DNA of 64,000 nucleotides, taken from Paenibacillus elgii NBRC 100335. GTDB lineage: Bacteria > Bacillota > Bacilli > Paenibacillales > NBRC-103111. The stretch spans positions 108,824-172,823 of the forward strand of contig NZ_BIMB01000011.1 of assembly GCF_004000865.1 (NCBI RefSeq). The letters run 5' to 3'. A program made the position numbers and the translations under genes. The first letter of the stretch is position 1; every line of letters starts with the position of its first letter. Of this stretch, positions 60,324 through 64,000 are shown piece by piece. The notes beneath the pieces were generated by a model, which worked only from the letters and a program-made list of their open reading frames with translations, was not told where the DNA came from and did no database searches.

Positions 60324-61229
60324 TTGGATTTGCGAAACTTAACTTATCTTCTTGAGGTTGCCAAGCTGCAAAATTTCACCAAAGCCGCAGAAGCGCTTCA
60401 TATGACGCAGCCGACGTTAAGCAAGCTGGTCCGGAGCATGGAAGAAGAGCTGGGCGTTACATTGTTCGACCGTTCGGGCAAGCAGGTCAAATTAACCGAT
60501 GCGGGCAGCGCGGCGATCCAGCAAATCCATCACATCCTGCAAGCGGTGAACGATCTGTATATTACACTCGACGACGTCTCCCAGCTGAAGACCGGAACGC
60601 TTACGATCGGACTGCCTCCCGTGATCAGCTCCGTTTTTTTCCCGCGCGTCATCGCGCCGTTTCAGAAGCTGTATCCCCGGCTCCAATTCGAGATGGTCGA
60701 AGAAGGCGCTAAAAACGTCGAGCAGCGGGTCCTGAACGGATCAATCGATCTGGGCGTCGTCATTTCTCCCGACGAGGAAGCGGGCTTCGGGACGATGCCT
60801 TTTATTCGGCAGCAATTGGCACTGGTGCTCCACCGGTCGCATCCGCTGGCGGAGCATCCCCCCGTGAAGCTGGCCGACCTAAGCCGGGAGCCGTTCCTCA
60901 TGTTCGCCAAAGGCTTCGGCGTCCGCCATCACGTGCTCGAAGCGTGCCATCAGGCCGGCTTTCATCCGCTCATCGCGCACGAAAGCTCCCAATGGGACTT
61001 GCTTGTGGAGATGGTCGCCGCCGAACTGGGCGTCGCTCTGCTGCCTGAAGCGATCTGCTCCAAGGTCGTGAACCCGGACGTACGGGTTCTGCCAATGACG
61101 AATCCGGCGATTCCGTGGAATCTCGTCGTTATTTGGAACAAGGAGCGCTACGTTTCCTACGCGATGCGCGAATTTCTCCGGTTCGTCGAACAGACCTCCG
61201 GCCCGGCCGGCGGTGAGCCCGTATGTTGA
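60324..61229 (+). CDS. LysR-family regulator of the 3-hydroxybutyrate operon
   Basis: The product has about 300 residues. The TTG at 60324 gives the standard LysR start LDLRNLTYLLEVAKLQNFTKAAEAL and suits the AGGTGG site at 60307; an ATG at 60315 and a GTG at 60309 are alternatives. The HTH (MTQPTLSKLVRSMEEELGVTLFDRSGKQVKLTDAG) is followed by an effector domain in two lobes. It is divergent from the permease gene, the classic arrangement of a LysR activator and its target operon, likely responding to 3-hydroxybutyrate or acetoacetate. Confidence 0.9.
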   Translation: MDLRNLTYLLEVAKLQNFTKAAEALHMTQPTLSKLVRSMEEELGVTLFDRSGKQVKLTDAGSAAIQQIHHILQAVNDLYITLDDVSQLKTGTLTIGLPPVISSVFFPRVIAPFQKLYPRLQFEMVEEGAKNVEQRVLNGSIDLGVVISPDEEAGFGTMPFIRQQLALVLHRSHPLAEHPPVKLADLSREPFLMFAKGFGVRHHVLEACHQAGFHPLIAHESSQWDLLVEMVAAELGVALLPEAICSKVVNPDVRVLPMTNPAIPWNLVVIWNKERYVSYAMREFLRFVEQTSGPAGGEPVC

Positions 61230-61660
61230 AAAAATTATATGTGGTCTATCTTGTCGTCTTTTTTGGAATCTCCATCGGTGCAATTGTTATCGGGAATTAC
61301 GGGATTAACGATCAGCAAAGCCATATTTATGTATTGCCGGACGGCTATACGGGATGGGTCGAAATTAGATATGAGCAGGAAGGCAGTCCTCCGCTGCCGC
61401 GCGAGGGGGAGGAGTATGTCAACCTCATTCCTCGCACGGGGATTTTGAATACGTCGGATTCGCCCACATCGGGAGAAATGAAATTTTATTATCTCGACAA
61501 GCTGGGGAACCGTAAAAAAATTGAACTTGACATGATCCGCACCCAGGCGATGAAAACGAAATACGTTCTTAGCTCAAACGGAACCGAGGAAGAACTCTCA
61601 GTCAATGTTTTTTTCGTCGGTACGGAACAGCAATGGAATGAGGAGAGAAGCCGCAATTGA
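61223..61660 (+). CDS. DUF6843-like membrane-anchored hypothetical protein
   Basis: The 145-residue protein has an N-terminal helix (LYVVYLVVFFGISIGAIVI) and then an extracytoplasmic β-rich domain starting IYVLPDGYTGWVEIRYEQEG, a pattern seen in DUF6843-type proteins (PEGYxGWVxVxY), from memory only. Its ATG overlaps the LysR stop by 7 nt, yet the protein has no clear tie to 3-hydroxybutyrate use. Function is unknown. Confidence 0.72.
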   Translation: MLKKLYVVYLVVFFGISIGAIVIGNYGINDQQSHIYVLPDGYTGWVEIRYEQEGSPPLPREGEEYVNLIPRTGILNTSDSPTSGEMKFYYLDKLGNRKKIELDMIRTQAMKTKYVLSSNGTEEELSVNVFFVGTEQQWNEERSRN

Positions 61661-61685
61661 AGCGTGCTTTCTATTAAAACAAATC

Positions 61686-61720
61686 ATGGGGCCGCCGCGG
61701 ACGTAATCGGGTGGCCCCAT
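61686..61720. terminator. Hairpin between convergent genes
   Basis: CATGGGGCCGCC and the complementary TGGCCCCATG form a strong stem between the DUF6843-like gene and the convergent MerR gene. No T-run follows on either strand, so it is a weak terminator candidate. Confidence 0.4.
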
Positions 61721-61741
61721 GAACGTATGATTCCGTCCGAG

Positions 61742-62443
61742 TCAGATCGGTGCTTTTGCCAATTGTATTAATTTGTAAAAACAAGATATCCCGCACATTT
61801 GGGACTCGATCCTCTTATCTTGGTAAGTGCGGATTTTCTCAGCTATCTTCATGAGCATCTGCAGATCCGTATGTTCGGCAGCGGCGATTGATTGTTTAAA
61901 TTTTACGGTTTCCTCCGAATAAACGGAATTTTGAAGCATTTGGATCAACCTGACTTTTAGCAGATGAGCTCCATCGTAACAACGATAACGGTTTTCAGGG
62001 TCTCGGTTCACCGTTACATAACCTGCTTGCTCCCAGTAGCGAATCGTCGATTTAGGTACATGAGTCAGCTCAGACACTTCATGGATGGTGAAGCATTCTT
62101 TTTTATATGGAGATGTATTTTCGTTCACTTGTCGTCGAATATCCTCGATCAGCTTCTCTAATTTCTCTTTGTCCTCGTATAAAGCGACTTCTTTTTCCCT
62201 AATGACCCACAAAGCATCATGCGTCTTGCCCTGCTGAAGATAATGAAGCGCTTCGGTTGTCGCTTCCATCCCAAAAGCCGGAGCCATAGCTTGAATACAT
62301 GCCAAGTATGCTGCATGCAGGTCCGTATAAATACGATAGTCATTGACGGATCGTTCTGCCGGAGGAATGAGGCCTTTGGCCTCGTAATTCCGCAAGGTGC
62401 TGGCGCTAATCTTGAACGTGGCCGCCAGTTTTTTTGGACGCAT
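61742..62443 (-). CDS. MerR-family regulator with two HTH domains
   Basis: The protein has about 233 residues. It has an N-terminal MerR-type HTH (KLAATFKISASTLRNYEAKGLIPPAERSVNDYRIYTD), a helical coiled-coil centre, and a second MerR-type HTH from about residue 118 (FTIHEVSELTHVPKSTIRYWEQAGYVTVNRDPENRYRCYD), then a helical tail. Two HTHs in one chain are unusual, since MerR regulators normally have one and dimerise. The second, better motif may be the main DNA-binding unit. An alternative TTG start lies two codons upstream at 62449. Target genes are unknown. Confidence 0.82.
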   Translation of the reverse strand: MRPKKLAATFKISASTLRNYEAKGLIPPAERSVNDYRIYTDLHAAYLACIQAMAPAFGMEATTEALHYLQQGKTHDALWVIREKEVALYEDKEKLEKLIEDIRRQVNENTSPYKKECFTIHEVSELTHVPKSTIRYWEQAGYVTVNRDPENRYRCYDGAHLLKVRLIQMLQNSVYSEETVKFKQSIAAAEHTDLQMLMKIAEKIRTYQDKRIESQMCGISCFYKLIQLAKAPI

Positions 62444-62607
62444 GGTCAACTCGCGATCTCTCCCCTAAAAAGACCAAAATTAAAGTTAGTTGTAAGATTT
62501 TCTGGAATCACATTTGATTTTCCTTCTTCTTTTGCGACAAACCTTTCAATTGGCTTATATGTTATAGAATGAAAGTAGATTTGAGAAAAGAGGTGTATTC
62601 AATTAGG

Positions 62608-63096
62608 ATGAGTAAACCATTTCCCACCTACCATTGCGACATGACAATCGAAGAAATCGGGGCGGAAGGCAACCGATACATTGCATCTGAATGGAGGGCC
62701 TTGTACGAGTCGATGTATGTCCAATTGACCGATGCTTTTCTTGAAATCGAGGATGCGGCGTACGGTCTTTTCCTGGATCAATTGATGCCGGTTGTATTTG
62801 AGAGGATGGAAGAAGTCGGATTCGAAGTATCGGAGACCCTGGAGGCGGACGATTTTGTCATCGGCAAAAACTTGATTTTTCGAAACTCCCTTGAAAAATG
62901 GGGACCGGAAGACAATAGATCGCGTGTATTCTGGAACGTTGTCCGAAATAAGCAAGGTCAACCGGTTGGAGCTTTACTGACAGATATTCCCCACTCTCAT
63001 TTGAAGTTTGATATCCCTTCAGCACCGGTGTTTTACACGATACGGGAGAGCGTCAAGGAGCAGATCATTCAAGGGATTCGGCAGCTTAAGGAGTAG
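62608..63096 (+). CDS. Hypothetical protein
   Basis: The product has about 162 residues from the ATG at 62608 (MSKPFPTYHCDMTIEEIG); AGAGGTG lies 12 nt upstream, slightly far, and an ATG at 62569 is an alternative. The product is acidic and soluble, with no signal peptide, membrane segment or known motif. It contains YESMYVQLTDAFLEIEDAAYGLFLDQLMP, and a C-terminal region with VRNKQGQPVGALLTDIPHSH. It is not recognised. It is divergent from the MerR gene and could be its target. Confidence 0.7.
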   Translation: MSKPFPTYHCDMTIEEIGAEGNRYIASEWRALYESMYVQLTDAFLEIEDAAYGLFLDQLMPVVFERMEEVGFEVSETLEADDFVIGKNLIFRNSLEKWGPEDNRSRVFWNVVRNKQGQPVGALLTDIPHSHLKFDIPSAPVFYTIRESVKEQIIQGIRQLKE

Positions 63097-63109
63097 TGGG
63101 AGGGAAACA

Positions 63110-63157
63110 ATAAGGGGTCTCGCATATTAGATATGTCTAGTATGCGAAACCCCTTAT
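63110..63157. terminator. Bidirectional terminator
   Basis: AATAAGGGGT-C-TCGCATA pairs with TATGCGA-A-ACCCCTTATT around a 14-nt loop, with A/T runs both sides. It serves the rightward hypothetical gene and the leftward SLH gene. Confidence 0.75.
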
Positions 63158-63175
63158 TTAATACAACAGGATGAA

Positions 63176-64000
63176 TTACAGCTTCTTGAAGATCCGGTAC
63201 AGGATGACGGCCGTCTCGGCTCTGGTCGCCTGTCCTTGCGGATTCAGTCCGCTGCCGTTGCCTTCCACGATGCCGGCTTTGACCATAGCGGCCACGCTGT
63301 TCGTTGCGTACGAAGCAACGGCGGCTTTGTCGCTATAGGAAACCAGATCTGCCGCAGCTCCCCGAATTTCGAGCTTTTTGGATACATCCAGCGCTCTTGC
63401 CGTAAGCACCATCAAATCTTGTCTCGATATTTTTTCTTTCGGGTTGAATTTATTGTCTCCCATTCCGTCGGTAATGCCCAGCTTCTTCGCAATGCCGATG
63501 GCCTGATAATAATAATCGCTCGGATTCACATCGCTGAAGTTGGCATCGAAATCGCCTTTCAAGCCAAGAGTGCGTACCAACAGGGTGATAAAATCGGCTC
63601 TTGTTATGTTTTGGCCCGGCTCAAACGTCGTGTCGGAGGTGCCTTGAATAATTCCTTTGGAAGCCAGTACGGCAATCGCTTCGCCGGCCCACGAGTAGCT
63701 CTCCGTCACATCGCGGAAAGGATTTGCTGCCTGTACAGGCGTCGGAGCCGTTGGCGTTTCCTTGCCCGGCTTCGGAGATGCCGGCTGCTCCGGCTTCGGC
63801 TGCTCCGGTTTAGCCGGAGTTCCCGGATTGGCCCCGCTGCCGCTTCCGTTGCTACTACCGCTGCTGTCATCACTGCTCGAAGATGAGCTTTCGGTCCGCA
63901 CGGCGACGCTCGGGCCGGCCGTCCAGTTCCCCGCGGCGTCTACCGCTTCGACTTGGAACGTGTAGCGGGTGTCGCTGCTCAGACCCGTCACGCGGTACGA
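63176..64000 (-). CDS. SLH-domain surface protein with FN3 repeat, 5' end outside the window
   Basis: The C-terminal ~274 residues are visible and the frame remains open to the window edge. The visible part starts in a fibronectin type III domain (YRVTGLSSDTRYTFQVEAVDAAGNWT), followed by a Ser/Gly/Pro-rich linker with repeated KPEQPKPEQP, and then three SLH domains (FRDVTESYSWAGEAIAVLASKGIIQGT; FSDVNPSDYYYQAIGIAKKLGITDG; VSYSDKAAVASYATNSVAAMVKAGIVEG). SLH domains bind pyruvylated secondary cell wall polymers, so the protein is displayed on the cell surface. The catalytic or adhesive part lies upstream, outside this window. Confidence 0.93.
   Translation of the reverse strand, partial: SYRVTGLSSDTRYTFQVEAVDAAGNWTAGPSVAVRTESSSSSSDDSSGSSNGSGSGANPGTPAKPEQPKPEQPASPKPGKETPTAPTPVQAANPFRDVTESYSWAGEAIAVLASKGIIQGTSDTTFEPGQNITRADFITLLVRTLGLKGDFDANFSDVNPSDYYYQAIGIAKKLGITDGMGDNKFNPKEKISRQDLMVLTARALDVSKKLEIRGAAADLVSYSDKAAVASYATNSVAAMVKAGIVEGNGSGLNPQGQATRAETAVILYRIFKKL

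Noticed and set aside
16671..63900. CRISPR array or tRNA genes
   Set aside because: No regularly spaced identical repeats and no cloverleaf with a T-loop GTTCRANNC and matching stem were seen; the ~27-nt clusters are degenerate and mixed in orientation.

Overview
The window looks like a chromosomal segment of a GC-rich, endospore-forming Firmicute of the Paenibacillaceae (Paenibacillus, Cohnella or a close relative). The evidence is a complete gerA/B/C-type germinant-receptor operon, an SLH-domain surface protein, a copper-amine-oxidase stalk protein, strong AGGAGG-type ribosome binding sites, a YesM/YesN-style two-component pair and many ABC sugar and peptide transporters. I saw no rRNA, tRNA, CRISPR array, phage region or intact insertion sequence.

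Left part (1-16.5 kb). The window opens inside a P2A-type (Ca2+-ATPase-like) cation pump followed by three small genes, two of which are tandem paralogs. A YihY/BrkB membrane protein and an HNH nuclease follow. At 5.06-8.69 kb lies a compact leftward operon that I read as a RiPP (ribosomally made, modified peptide) cluster: a LanD/EpiD-like flavoprotein, a previously untracked 40-residue precursor ending in Cys-Asn-Asn-Cys after a Gly-Gly, a radical SAM/SPASM enzyme and an MFS exporter. It has its own sigma-A-type promoter. Next to it are a four-gene germination operon (gerA, gerB, gerC and a small D-type membrane gene) and a MarR-MFS efflux pair. This ~10 kb block is bracketed by two ~200-nt hairpin-forming repeats in opposite orientation.

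Middle part (15.2-31.4 kb). A dicarboxylate/glutamate symporter is divergent from an L-2-hydroxyglutarate oxidase and a GntR/FCD regulator, with identical operator-like 17-mers at both promoters. Then come amino-acid permease, MATE and EamA transporters, a complete opp-type peptide ABC operon (A-B-C-D-F), an HD-domain hydrolase, an ArsR-like regulator and a UPF0756 membrane protein. Two diverged clusters of ~27-nt repeats sit in the intergenic regions.

Polyol region (32-41.8 kb). One leftward block encodes an ABC sugar importer lacking its ATPase, a sorbitol-type dehydrogenase, a second zinc alcohol dehydrogenase, an MtlR-type PRD activator, a mannitol EIICBA permease and an HPr-like protein. 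It probably takes up and oxidises sorbitol, mannitol or a related polyol.

Right part (42-64 kb). This holds an FAD monooxygenase, a chemoreceptor, a broken stalk-protein/hydrolase junction, a TetR/serine-hydrolase operon with an operator over its promoter, and a 28-residue holin-like toxin candidate. It continues with a membrane-anchored sugar-binding protein, histidine kinase and AraC-type response regulator that probably control the adjacent sugar/H+ symporter. A complete 3-hydroxybutyrate/acetoacetate operon with a divergent LysR regulator follows. The window ends in small hypothetical genes, a double-HTH MerR regulator and the C-terminal part of an SLH surface protein.
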